This document shows, one piece after another, positions 1-11,593 of a stretch of 64,000 nucleotides of DNA. Numbering within the stretch: position 1 is the stretch's first letter; each line of letters starts with the position of its first letter. The stretch is from Trichosphaerium sp. ATCC 40318 (Eukaryota; Discosea; Flabellinia; Trichosidae). The stretch covers positions 62,001 through 126,000 of the forward strand of contig JALMLS010000155.1 of assembly GCA_038496445.1 (NCBI GenBank), written 5' to 3'. The translations under genes and the position numbers were made by a program. The notes beneath the pieces were generated by a model. The model was not told where the DNA came from. It saw only the letters and a program-made list of their open reading frames with translations, and ran no database searches.

Positions 1-621
1 GCTGTACAGCTTCAAATAAAAACCCATCTTTATTTTTTCAATTTCTTATTACAATTACTTTCTTAGATGATTTCTGTAAGAATCTTGAAAGTTGTCAATG
101 AATATGCCCATTACGCGTAAGATGTGTGCTCAAATGACAGGAAACTCGCACAATTTTAGGATTCATTGCCGGAAAGAGGAAACTTTTAAGTGGATACATG
201 ACTTGTTAATCTTGCACTAAGCGTGTACTTTGATTGCACCCCCAAAAGGAAATAAAACTTCTCACTACGTCGTATCTCTTGAGTATCTCCAGACACTTTA
301 CTGCTTGTTCGCTCAAAACATCAAACAAGCAAGAGAAGCCATTTTACGAAGAGAATTCTGAACATGACTTAAATACACGTTAAGACAAGCAAAGCCTTCC
401 ACCGTTTTATGCACTTCGTTTAATACCCATATCGAATACATAACTACATACGCAATGAAAAACAACAGTCGCATGACTTATAGGCCAATGCAGCTCCATG
501 CTTCGCCCTATGCATCTAATTGGATGTTTATTGCCCCCAGTTTTCTTGTAGGCGCTTCTCTCGTTGCTGGCTCAGTTGTATGTTGTTTTTCGGTTGATAT
601 TTAATAAACTATGCCTAGTAC
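1..621. other. Gene-free leading stretch
   Basis: I see no open frame with coding character, no RNA gene and no clear repeat here. The part next to the first gene presumably holds its promoter and 5' leader. An upstream exon of the STAND gene could lie here, because that protein starts abruptly before its P-loop. Confidence 0.5.
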
Positions 622-3346
622 ATGTTTGCATCACCTCTTAGACGCTTCATGGCCAACCTTTCGTTCCATTACGCACCACAAGGCGCATTACATTCAGACG
701 ACTCCAAATGTGGTCAACATAATTTACCAGCACTAACGAGCCCTTTGATACCACGCACAGACTATTTATACAAACTTCATACAAAAACAAACAATCAGGA
801 TGAACTCACAATTTGTGCCATCGTGTCGCCTCCAGGTGCGTAGTAGAACATTCCACGACAACTATTGCGATTTTTTTATGTCAATAAAATGAGAAAAAGC
901 GACAAACTAATAAAACTTTAGGTTGTGGTAAAACGACATTGGCTGTAAAGTTTGCCTTGGATTTCTTAAACAGAAACAATGAGGCACTTGTACATATGAT
1001 AAGGCTTGATCATTTGAACGTAAAGAAAGATCTTCAAGTATTAGCGAATCGCTTAGGATGTACGTTTTGAGATTGAGTGAGTTTAGTGGTTTTTTTTATT
1101 TTTTTGATTTTTGACACGTGATTTAGATCCTGCTGATTCGAACACCTCTGTTGAATCTTGTTTAGAGTCTATAAATACAGCTCTTTCAAGAAGACGAGAA
1201 AGTTGGCTTATAATAATCAAAGACGCCTATGTCATAAGCGATATTCATCATATCATACGCGACAATTATCCTTTCGGTGTGTATCACACGTGATAAATCT
1301 GTTAAGTAGTTTTTTTTGACGCTTTTACTTGTAGGTACTATCCTGGCGCTTACAGACACTAAAAAATTTGATGCTCCTGATAGCCTAGTTTTGGAATCAA
1401 TGACGACAACTCAAGTTAACGAATTTATTAAATTATCAGGTAAGTGAACTAACAACACGGTTCAAGCAAATGCTCACTTTTTTTGCGAAAGGTGTTGACA
1501 TGGATTCAAGACTTCTGAGGGAGATGCTATTTATTTTTAAGGACAACATCTCTTTGCTCTCTTTCGCTTGTAGTATAGCAAAGAATTTTAAGGTTAAACC
1601 TGGAGAAGATAAGGGAGACGCTTTATACAACATGTATCAAAAGATAGCGACAGAACTTCTTGGAAAGTATAATTTAAAGTCAAACTGTAAAATAATATGC
1701 AAGTTTATTCTTCATATTACAATGTTCCGTGGACCTGATGCTATAGATGAAATAGCTATTGCTGATTCTTGGGAGAAACTATCACATCTAAGATACGTAC
1801 ATGGACCACCATCAGATTGCTTAAAACACTCTGAGAACGCTATAACGCATTATGAAAAACTTGGTTACAAGAAAGAAGAAATTTTAAGAAAATGTTACTG
1901 TAGGAAGGCTATGTCTCTTTTTAGGCTATCAAAGTACTCTGAAGCTATAAAAGTATTTGAAATAACTATACAAATGGCATTAGATGCTGGAGCAGATAAA
2001 TTTGAGATAGCACCGTACTATCACTTTGAAGCAGATTGTTTTATTCCTACACATGATTACGAAAGAGCTTCGAGAATTATGACAAAAGCATTAACAACAT
2101 TTGACGAGTGTGATAACAAAGATACCAGAGAATGGAAGGTAATAACATGTCCTTTGCTTCTTAGCTAAATTCGCTACAAAGCGAATACAACAAAGTCGTT
2201 GCAGTCGAAAAATCTCAAGCGCTTTCAAATTCTGTTACTTTTTTTTGTTTTTTTTGACTGTTCGCTGACTTTTTATGTAGTTGGCTAAAGGGTTGTGTCT
2301 TTATGATCTAGCATTACTATTAGATATGATAAACCAACATAACCCGGCATTGAAAGCGTACAATGTACGTCCTACCGCCTTTTAATTTTCCTATTTTTTT
2401 TTAGTAAGTTTATTTCTTTGTAGCAATCTCTTCAACTCAGATACACTGCATTAACGCCAAAACAACAAGCACATAGTTCAGAACTAGCGCTAAATTACAA
2501 TGGCATTGCTAAACTACTGATGAGAGGCCAACAGTACTCAAAAGCTCTGCCATACTTACAAAAGGCTCTTAACATCTCGAAGCATCCTAAAGTCACAATT
2601 TCTGTACCTGGAAATGTTGCCCTTATACAAAAGAATATCGGAGTTTGCTACTACTATTTACAAGATTTCCTTAAATCACAGAAAATGCTAGTACAAGCTA
2701 TCAAGACGTTTAAAAGTGATGGTATAGTAACAGGATATTATCCAAGTTGTTTATGGTTCTTATCAAGAACTTATCGCCTGTACGTATTTAATTTTGAGTT
2801 ATTACAGAGGTGACAATGTTTTGTCGTTCGAAATATTTGTCATGATACACGTGGGAACATGTTTTTTTGAAGTTTCTTTTTTTTCTTTTTTTTTTCTTGG
2901 TTACTGATGTTTTGGTTTTTGTAGTATGGGAGAGCTTGAGTCTTGTCGTGAAACAGCGTTGTTAGCTGAAAGAGAATTTTTAGAAATTATTACAAAAGAT
3001 GACGAAGCTCAGATGTTATTTAGTAAAGAATTTGTTGGTGTTCTGTATGGTACGTCTTTTCTCAGTCAAATCGCCGAGTGCCCTTCTTGCTTTTTGGTTC
3101 TAGTGCAAGTATCAGCTAATATCTTTTTCCTCTACAGAGCTAGCGCTTGTTTTTAATGACCTTGGAAACATTCAAAGGTCATTGGAGTACTTGAGTAAAG
3201 TAATACATCTTGCCAACAATATGAACTTGGAAAAACTTCTTGTACAAGCAAAGAGACTATTTGCAGAGCTTAACGAAGCTGTTGATGATATGGATAGATT
3301 TAGTATGTATGACGATGATGATATTGACCTAGATGGAGCTATTTAA
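622..3346 (+). CDS. STAND-type NB-ARC NTPase with TPR-like repeats
   Basis: Nine exons: 622-835, 922-1059, 1127-1276, 1335-1439, 1492-2138, 2281-2364, 2424-2779, 2925-3049, 3138-3346. The joins at 835/922 rebuild a P-loop (PPGCGKTTLA) at about residue 70, preceded by a linker typical of NB-ARC proteins. The NTPase part is short, with an L-A-L-T-D-T stretch resembling the segment near the sensor in NB-ARC proteins. From about residue 250 helical repeats follow (for example YSKALPYLQKALNI and SLEYLSKVIHLAN), typical of TPR units used for ligand sensing or protein binding. The tail is acidic (DDDDIDLDG). In other organisms such proteins are regulated switches in signalling or immunity; the role here is unknown. 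The first ATG gives 71 residues before the P-loop; ATG at 649 is an alternative, and a missing upstream exon is possible. Confidence 0.8.
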
Positions 3347-3566
3347 GAAACGAAAAAAAGAAATAAAACAACTAAAAGGTTAAATAGTGACCGGGCTTAA
3401 CGCAAGGCTATGATGGCGTTTGAACATATTAGCCAAACATTCCCTTCTATTCCAAAAAAAAGTAACGTATTTCTCCAGAACTAGCACAAAAGGCATAAAC
3501 AAGTGCTGCGATTTAACAAAGGAACAATTGTTTATTTCAATACGACAGAGTATTTTTTAACAATAA

Positions 3567-4455
3567 TTAATCTGACTTATCGGTCTCTTTGGCTTCTGCC
3601 TTTGCTTGTGCGGCAGTCTCCTCAAGGGACTTTGTGGCTTTTGTAGCAGCGCTGGTAACAGCTGCGAGTACTTCAGGACCCTATTGCACTGAGTTAGACA
3701 CCTGAACGTCTAAAAACAATCGAGAAAAAAAAAGCGTCAAAAAAATCGAGAAAGCCCGAATAAAAGTTTTAGGCGGGTATGACCCCAAATGGTCCCTTAA
3801 CGTTGTTGCATGAAACGTACCTTCTCCATGGCCATTCTCATACCGTCTTTGGCGAGTTTACCAAGACCTTCAGCTGCAGCAGCTTTACCTTGAACGATCA
3901 TCTTGTCAATGTCCTACAGCGCGTTACAAAACGAGAATTCTTTCAGGCTCGGTTTTTAGCTTTCGAGACGTACGCCTTCTTTTGATGCGAAGTACGGACG
4001 GATGTACGAGTTGTACAATGAAGCAGCGAGGTTCAATTGAGGTAGTTGCAACGCAATTAAAAACGCCAACTTCAACTCATAGTAGAAAGGTATCCAGAAC
4101 ACTAACCTATCTGTAAACGCCTGCAAGGAGTTTTAGTATTTTTTTGTTTTGCGGAGATTGTGTACGCGCCTCTACAACAGTGAACACAGCGTAAACAACC
4201 CAAAAGGTTAACCATTGTTTATCATCTTCAGGCTCAGGGGACTCGAGAGCTTTGAATGACGAGTAAACTGGGAACAAAGTACCAGCGAAGTTGCTATTGC
4301 AAGTAAGTATTGCAGATTTTGTGCACGAAGGTCGTACCAAAGGAATGAGGAAATGTAGCCACCCATTAGAAGAGAATAAAACTATCGACCAACAGAAAAA
4401 ACTGGACTGGTTTACCGAGGTATTTTGCTACAACGGTTAGTGCTACCGGATGAGT
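3567..4455 (-). CDS. TB2/DP1/HVA22 (REEP/Yop1) ER-shaping protein, 5' end unresolved
   Basis: Exons on the minus strand: 4416-4455, 4338-4381, 4170-4293, 3974-4120, 3821-3913, 3567-3680. Together they encode the HVA22 core: a hydrophobic hairpin, then FLCNFAGTLFPVYSSFKALE, EDDKQWLTFWVVYAVFTVVE and FWIPFYYELKLAFLIALQLP, then NSYIRPYF. This matches REEP5/Yop1 proteins, which bend ER tubules through membrane hairpins. The C-terminal ~70 residues are Ala/Lys/Glu-rich and helical and end KETDKSD. One boundary is odd: the family alignment is best if the intron between 4170 and 4120 has a GC donor (GC-AG), because the GT alternative runs into a stop. The N-terminal exon upstream of 4455 was not found; candidate sequence lies up to about 4700. 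Confidence 0.82.
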
Positions 4456-4767
4456 CTGCAAATTGGAAGGAGAAGTTTAGAGGATGACTAAAAGCCGAAA
4501 TAAGAGCAAAGTGCCAGCAAGTGTCAAACTAATTTCTTACGCGTATGTTCTGTGTACTGAAGGCGCTCATGTACAGAGGAGAACTAGTACCCATTTGCTA
4601 ATTCGTCAGACAATGGTACACCAACGAGATACCAGTACCAGTTCTTGCGCTGTATGGTCATACCTTCAACGCAGAATTATACCACGCCTGCTCGAAATGG
4701 TCACAATTGGTCTGATGTGAGAGTTCATTGAACATTTCTGTCACGACGCTAACACGTACTGGGTGTC

Positions 4768-5931
4768 ATGCGCTCTTCATTGCCTACGTTTAAGCTTATT
4801 CTACTTGGAGAAGGTGTTTAGGCTCCCCTTTAACAAGTATTCACCTATTGCGTAGGTGAAGTTGGTAAAACGTCCTTGTTCCTTCGTTGGACTAGCGGTA
4901 CATTCAATAGTAATCATAACACCACAAAGAAGGTACGGTTGTTGCGCAACGCCATAAAACAAAGACTACCACAAGCGTAGGCGTATTGTAAGAACAAGAA
5001 GATAAATTTTCCTACTGGCGAACGATGCGAGTTATCGATTTGGGTACGTTATACTACTTATATCGTGTAATGCCATAAAGGCGTTTACCGCTTTGTAAAA
5101 TTGTCCCGTTTTGTTTTATTTAACCTTAACTGTTTTCCTACATAGGATACCGCTGGACAGGAGAAATACCACTCATTGATGCCAACATATTACAGAAGCG
5201 CTGCCGGTATTTGACTTTTTTTTTTTATTTGAAACGATTTTACAGTTTCAAGCGCTTGTCATTGTCATTTACGCTTGTATCTAACTTATATTAGCTGCAA
5301 TGCTCATGTATGATATAACGTCACGTACATCATTTGATCGCGTTCAAAGCTGGGTAGCAGAGTTGCGTAGAGTAGTAGGTGATGACACTAAAATAACGCT
5401 TGTGATTTTGGGTAATAAAATGGACTTGGAGCGTTCGCGTAAAGTAGATAAGAAAGACGCAGAAGCGTACGTGCCAGCCTTTACAAAAAAAAGATATTTT
5501 ACAATTTTTTGACTGATAGTTCCTTTTTTTGATTTCTGTCCGACAAGATTCTTTGTTTCTCATGTCCTTACGTTATGTATATCTAACACTTGCGTTTCTA
5601 GGTATGCAGCGAAAGTTGGTGCAGACCATTTTGAGATTTCGTGCAAGCATGAAAAAAATCTTAATCCTCCTCTAGTGTCAGTAGTACGTGGTACGTTGGC
5701 GTATTAAATATAAGACATTACTCGCTTACATGTTGTGAAGCTTTGTTGAAGAAAGATGGAGGAAACTCAACAAATGGTGGTAGCACTGTATCAGGCGGCA
5801 ATTCTAGGCCAGGTATCAAGCGAGTAGAGAGTCAAGTAAAGGTTTATGGAAGAGGAAATGAGCCACAAAGAAGAGGAAATAAGCCACCTAACCGTGATGA
5901 TCTTTATGCTGATGAGGGTTGTAAATGTTAG
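4768..5931 (+). CDS. Rab21-like small GTPase
   Basis: Seven exons: 4768-4813, 4856-4932, 4981-5043, 5146-5206, 5295-5466, 5602-5690, 5741-5931. The GTPase motifs are complete: P-loop GEGEVGKTS at about residue 14, effector region around NHNTTKK, WDTAGQEKYH, NKMDLE, and a degenerate G5 (SCKHEKN). The order and spacing, and the segment YYRSAAAAMLMYDITSRTSF, fit the Rab5/Rab21/Rab22 branch, which works in early endocytic traffic; Rab21 is the nearest match I recognise. The tail is long, Gly/Ser/Asn-rich and basic, ending C-K-C, a double-cysteine geranylgeranylation signal. The neighbouring HVA22-like gene ends in the opposite direction from a divergent start region, so the two may share 5' sequence. 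Confidence 0.88.
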
Positions 5932-6664
5932 AGAAGGAGAAGGAAAGAAAAGATAAGAAAAAGGAAAAAAAAAAAGAAGAGAAAAAAGTTTCAATTTGAA
6001 ACCACAAGCCTTGTTGCAACAATTTTAAAATGCTTTATGTACATAAACCCCTTTTTTAAAAAACACAAGTATTCCTTTGCTATTAAGTCTTTATTTCACA
6101 TTCATACAGATATTTCATGACTCACGTGATATTTTATTTATTAACGAACTATTTGAAAAGTTTTTTTGGTTTTGTGACTACAACATTGGTGTTTTACTAC
6201 CCTACGTAATGTCAAACGTTATACATAACGTGCAGTTGATGTAACTGCGCAACTCCGTATCTTATTGAGATTTTTTTCTTCTTTTGATGATCATGGGAGA
6301 TTTATTGTCATGAGTTCTCATCCTAACATGACATGTTTGAAGTTCCAAAATCGGCTTGGACGTTCATACATTACCGTTGCTTTTTAGACCAATATAATTT
6401 TTAATGTTTGTTGCGTCATATCAATAACGTCAACAGTCATTTTTAGGTATGTTGAGCAAACCTCGTCAATTCTAACTTTATCCTAATTCCCACAGTGGTG
6501 CTACTTTGCTTTCTGATGTTATAATAGGATATATCCTTACATATCACGTTGAAGAATTCAGTAGCACCAACTTTAGTTATTGAGGAAGTGCCGCATTACC
6601 AAATCTTGTTTGAGAAGTGCGTTGAAATTCACTTCAAGGTCATAATTTTTCTAAAGCTCACACA
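5932..6664. other. Intergenic, no gene seen
   Basis: This holds an A/G-rich 3' flank of the Rab gene, then AT-rich DNA with a CACGTG motif near 6124. I see no credible frame, tRNA or repeat. Confidence 0.5.
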
Positions 6665-8112
6665 ATGAAACCAGCTCTAGCGCGAACTACGAAAGCCGAC
6701 GGTGTTAATAATACACTTCATAAACATGATAGAAGCCGTTCATTAGCTAATCTATACGGGGGATTGGACCAGAGGCCTAAAAAACAAACATCAACAAAAC
6801 GGGGTGGTGTACCACTTCGTTGTCAATATGGATGTACGTGACACCCTCTCCATGCCTTCTAGTTGTCTTTCTTTTACCGTACTACAAAACTTCATTCAAA
6901 ACCTGCTTGACGTTGTGGAGTACTAAAATCTCGTACAGCTTTACCACCACCAAAAAGAACACAGTCTACAGCACGTGCTCGTAGACTAGCGACGAATAGT
7001 TCAGATTTTGATGAAATATGTTCTTTTCAAGATACCTACAAACTATCAAAGAGTTATAGTGTTTCAAGGCAACATAAACGTTCTGCATCACTCGAGATGT
7101 CAAATCATAGACTGAGAACAAAAAGCGCACCTATGGTTCTATCTGCTGACCCAATAAAGCCAGATGATACAGAAACAATGGGACCAAAGTATGGTTCGTT
7201 GGATAGGTCCTCAGAAAAGTACGTGAACGCCATACGGAACTTCTCCGCTTTGATTTAAAACGACTCATAAAGGCGTGTATTTGATATATGGTACATATAT
7301 CTTAAAACCACCCTTTTGAAGTAAAATAATTCACGTTAAAACAAAACTGCGATTTGTGTAAAAAAAAACTTGATCCACACAAACTCTAACATTTCTTTCT
7401 TTTTAGAGGTGCTGGTGGTTCACTTAGAAGGAAACAAGCGCCTAGGAAGCGATCATTATTTAATTCTATGAGCAGGTACGAAAAGAATGCAAAAAAAAAA
7501 GAAAAAAAAAGACACATAAAAAACAAACAGCGATCACGTGTTTTTTTTTTTGCATGAAAAAAAGAGATTGGTTTATCGGTTTTTTATTGTTTTATCACCG
7601 ATACGCCGTTCTGTGATTTTCAAAAAAAAAAAAAAAAGACACAAAAAACTAATCGCAGTTTTTAAAGGTTTTCTGGTCGTAACATGGGTATGAGAAGATT
7701 TAAAAAAGCGCTATCTTCGCGGCCTAAAGCTTTGGCAACTACAGATATATAAACAAAGCGCGTATTGGCTCCACTACAGCGGACCCAAAACCAAAAAAAA
7801 AAGAACCCAATTTGTACAAAAAAAACCTTTAAAACCTTGATGTAAATAACAAATACGTACGTGATCATATACGTGCAAAAAAGAAAGAAAAGAAAACCTT
7901 ATTGCGATAATATTATTAAAAAACAAAATTCTTTAATCAAACAAGTCTTGTTGGTGGTGTATGGCGTGGAGAGTACTTTTTTTATTTTTTTTTGAACGTT
8001 TTTTCAAAAAATGTTTCTTGTTTTCTTGAATTCTTCTTTTTACAGCTCACCTCCAGCGAAATATTCGCTTATAAAAACAGTATTTTCAAGGGTGGGAAAA
8101 AAAAAACTGTAG
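6665..8112 (+). CDS. Small basic Ser/Arg-rich protein of unknown function
   Basis: Four exons: 6665-6833, 6921-7218, 7407-7475, 8046-8112. The product is about 200 residues, rich in Ser, Arg, Lys and Thr, with no hydrophobic segment. Short basic stretches (STARARRLATNSSDFDE; RRKQAPRKRSL) and three GS(L)-type motifs (SLANLYGGLDQ, YGSLDRSSEK, GGSLRRKQ) recur, which suggests a disordered phosphoprotein. The last exon (VFSRVGKKKL, stop) lies past a 570-nt intron full of homopolymers, so it is less certain; a shorter product ending in the intron is possible. Its 3' end is only 42 bp from the end of the convergent RtcB gene. I do not recognise the family. Confidence 0.55.
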
Positions 8113-8154
8113 AGAATTTGAACTGCATTTCATTTCTGTTTTTTTTGTCTTTGT

Positions 8155-10610
8155 TTATCCTTTTATTACAATAATTGGTCGTAATTTTACTGCCTTTTTT
8201 GAAATATCAGCAGCATGACAACTATCTACAACACAATCTACATCTTTATAAGCTTCAGGAGCCTCTTCCATTACAAGTTTTGGAGACGCTACTCTAATTG
8301 ATATGCCTAGATTCAATAAGTTTGTTTCGATTTTTATTTTTATTTGGAAATAATTTGTTAACCCAAACAACGGAGTTAAAAACGCTTTAATACCTTTCTT
8401 TTTGAGGTGTTTCATCACCTTACCATGACTCAATACTTTCCGTGTTTTATTACGTGACATAGCGCGACCAGCACCATGACAAGTTGATCCAAAAGTCTCT
8501 GTCATGCCTTACGCTAGACTTTAGGAAATGATGTCATACTCTTTTTTTTGTGTACCATTCTTTGTTCCAGTAAGAACATAGCTAGATGTACCCATCGTTC
8601 CTCCTATAAGAACAGGTTGTCCTGTTGTTTTATAATCATGTGGAATCATTGGGTGTTGAGGTGGGAAAGCGCGTGTTGAACCTTAAAGAAAATACAATAT
8701 TAGAAAAACCAGGAAATCGTCGTAAAAGAAGCGTAGTCGTTCTCGTACCCTTCCTGTGTACTAGAAGGTTCATTTTTTTACCATCAACGATATGCTCTTC
8801 TATTTTGGCAATGTTATGGCTTACATCATAAACCACGTGCATATCTAGGTCATCTGCTGTTTTTCCAAACTGTTTCGCGAAAGCTTTTCTTGTGAGATGG
8901 GTCATGGCTTGGCGATTGACCTGAAACACTCTTAGTGGTACTCTTATAACCAAAATACGTACCCAAGCATAGTTAGCTGCAGCTGCCATAGCTTTAAGGT
9001 AATCTTGACCTTCTTCGCTCTGAATACGCGCACAAGCAAGCTAAAACATTTTAGAAATTGTACCATTATTTACGTTCAACTTGTTACGTTGAACAACGTG
9101 TTGGTGCACGTGCGACTTTTATTTTTATTTTTTTCAATCTAAATTACCTGTCTGTCGTTGAGTTGTATTTTATCTCTTCGCATACATCTCTCCATCACTC
9201 TAACGGCGTCAGAAGCAACCTAGAGTGGTATTAATAAAACAAAGAGATATCACAATAAAATAAAAAAAAACTGCCGAAAATCTCCAAGTGCAGTACTTGA
9301 TGACCCAATCCGCGACTCCCACTATGAATAAAAATAACAACTTGACCCTATAAATAATATTAACAACTAAAACTATCTTTAAGTCCATTACCAGGCGATT
9401 GATGCCCATTTTCTTTGCTGCATCAACGTCATAAATCTCATCTACGACCTGAACCTCCGCGTAATGATTACCGGCACCTAAAGTGCCTAACTGAGGCAAT
9501 CCGCGCTTCTTTGCGCGATCAGACACTTTTGATAGACAGTGAGATTGACATAGAGATAATTTTTGTTTGAAACGAGATTTTTTGACACAAAATCAAAAAT
9601 AAACATAAGTAGGGAAGTACCTTTTGAGGCATCAGCTATTTTCATTCTACCATGTTCTTCACAATGTTCTTTGTCTTCAGCCCAACCATATCCTTTTTTT
9701 ATACACCAATCTATGCCGAGGTCAAGAACGTCTTCTATATCCTAGTAGAACTCTGTTAAAAAAAAGTACTGCACATTGTCTATGACAGGAAAAAAATTCG
9801 TACTTGTGGTGTTGTTGGGATTATACCCTTTGCACCAACGCCTGAAGGTATATGATCAAATAAAGACTGTGCAAGGGCATCTTTGTGTTGTAGTACATCT
9901 TTCTCCATAAGGTTGGTTCTACACATTACGCCGTTTTAACTTTTTTTTTTCCTTTTTTTTGAAGATAGGTACCTTATAAGACGCACTCCACAGTTGATGT
10001 CAAATCCTACTCCTCCAGGTGATACAACAGCTTCAGGGTTATCCATATCGAATGCTGCTACATTACCGATAGCGAAACCATAGCTGTTGTTGAACAAAAA
10101 ATGAGAAAAAATTTTTGTAGTTCTGTGAATTGTGAATGGTTTTATCGTACCCAGCGTGAATATCAGGCATACCCATTGAGTGGCCTACTATTCCAGGTAG
10201 ACTAGCGACGTTTGCAAGTTGTTTAACCTAAATAGTTTATTGTAAGCGTTAACCAGTCAATAAATGTTGTTTTTGGCGTCTTTACGCTATGAGAACTAAT
10301 AATAAAGCGTAGAGAATAGTTTATAATGACTGGTATTAATGTGGCTCTATTCTTCGGTATAACGTACGGCTGGAACGAAACTGCCAACTTTTCTATCATA
10401 AGAAGCTTCTAGCTCATCAAATAATAACGATTTCAGCTCTTCATTAACATAAAACCGAGCTTCCACCTTGTAACGATTAACGACTCAATTTAAATGCGCA
10501 GGGAGACATACGTTCATGTTTGGCACGAACCCTTTCTTTATTCTGTAACGAACGCCATCAATTTGTTCAATAAATGATAATTCTTCTTCTAAGGTGCGTT
10601 TAGCAGCCAT
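8155..10610 (-). CDS. rtcB: RNA-splicing ligase RtcB
   Basis: Start ATG at 10610 ([20 protein letters not shown]) and stop at 8155, about 500 residues spread over at least ten exons; full family length. RtcB joins 2',3'-cyclic phosphate and 5'-OH RNA ends with Mn2+ and GTP, and in eukaryotes acts in tRNA splicing and the XBP1-type unfolded protein response. Conserved blocks are in order: [14 protein letters not shown] (Mn-binding Cys), [38 protein letters not shown] (split across introns, near 9330), [10 protein letters not shown], and [13 protein letters not shown] with the histidine that carries GMP. The C-terminus [14 protein letters not shown] is typical. It shares a ~200-bp divergent upstream region with a weak small gene and converges on the Ser/Arg-rich gene. 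Confidence 0.95.
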
Positions 10611-10813
10611 TTTGTGATGGTGCTTTTGAAAATATGAGAATCATAAACTGCTGCAGTTCACTGAAGCTTCTCTTCTGTATTTCTCACTATGTCTCCGAAG
10701 AGAATAATGTGTTCCTCAACTAGTGAGATAATTACTCTCACTGAACAAACAACTGACTCTTCGTATGGGTGGCCTTGATGCAAACAAACTAAGGTTTTTT
10801 GAAGGGAATTAAA

Positions 10814-10947
10814 ATGTGGAAAACAATATTCGCCATATCAACTCTGTACACAGCTTTTGCTTCCGCTGAACTAGTCTACAAACAACATGTGAGCATATCG
10901 ACACTAATTCTTTGCAGGTTAACAGCAGTTGTAGACCCAGACTTTGA
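10814..10947 (+). CDS. Possible short secreted peptide (weak)
   Basis: ATG at 10814 opens MWKTIFAISTLYTAFASAEL, a good signal peptide with an A-S-A cleavage site. A possible 29-nt intron (10889-10917, GTGAGC to GCAG) joins to nine more codons and a stop. The total is only about 34 residues. Further exons may exist: a hydrophobic stretch (FPLFACIVALCFLAIVVV) is encoded in one frame near 11095-11150, but I could not join it. Treat this as a candidate only. Confidence 0.22.
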
Positions 10948-11593
10948 ACTTGGATTCTACTTTTAATCATCTTGGCTAGTACTAATCCTCACGGCAGCGG
11001 GTTGCAGAGTTCTGTTTTGTGACATTCAAGGTAAAGATGTATTCGCGGAACCAGTGCCTTTGTTAGGACGTTTGTAGCATTATTTCCGCTCTTTGCTTGC
11101 ATCGTGGCACTTTGTTTCCTTGCCATCGTAGTGGTCTGTGAGGAGCCTGGCTAGGAATTTTCCAAAGCGCAGGGACATGTGCATGTGATCAGGGCAGAGT
11201 TGTGTTTATGACATCCAGTGCCATAAAGTTTAAGTCACTTTGACCTTGCGTTGACGGTATTACTTGTGTTTAGTTATTACAAACGCACTACATACAGTGG
11301 TAATAACTGTTGTCGTTTGATTATCCTCGCACGTGGAGTAAACATTTAAACCCAGCTTTCTCGCTCACTCATTTAGCAGGTATAAACTAATGCTTTAGAA
11401 CACAAACAAAATGGTTCCTTTTTGTTTATCGTTGCTTTTTTTTAACGCGGAAGGTTGAACTTCATGTTTCGTGTAAAACACAAAGCTGTTTAGTTAAAAG
11501 GAGAACGCCTGTATGAAACGTCACTTTTTCTATTGTAAAATATTCTTTCTAATTAACACGTGGTAGCTTTGGTAAAGACAACCAAAAGGTAAT
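10948..11593. other. Intergenic, mostly unexplained
   Basis: Apart from the hydrophobic stretch near 11100 noted with the preceding weak gene, I see no coding pattern. The last ~100 bp hold the presumed promoter of the MORN gene, with a CACGTG at about 11558. Confidence 0.4.
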
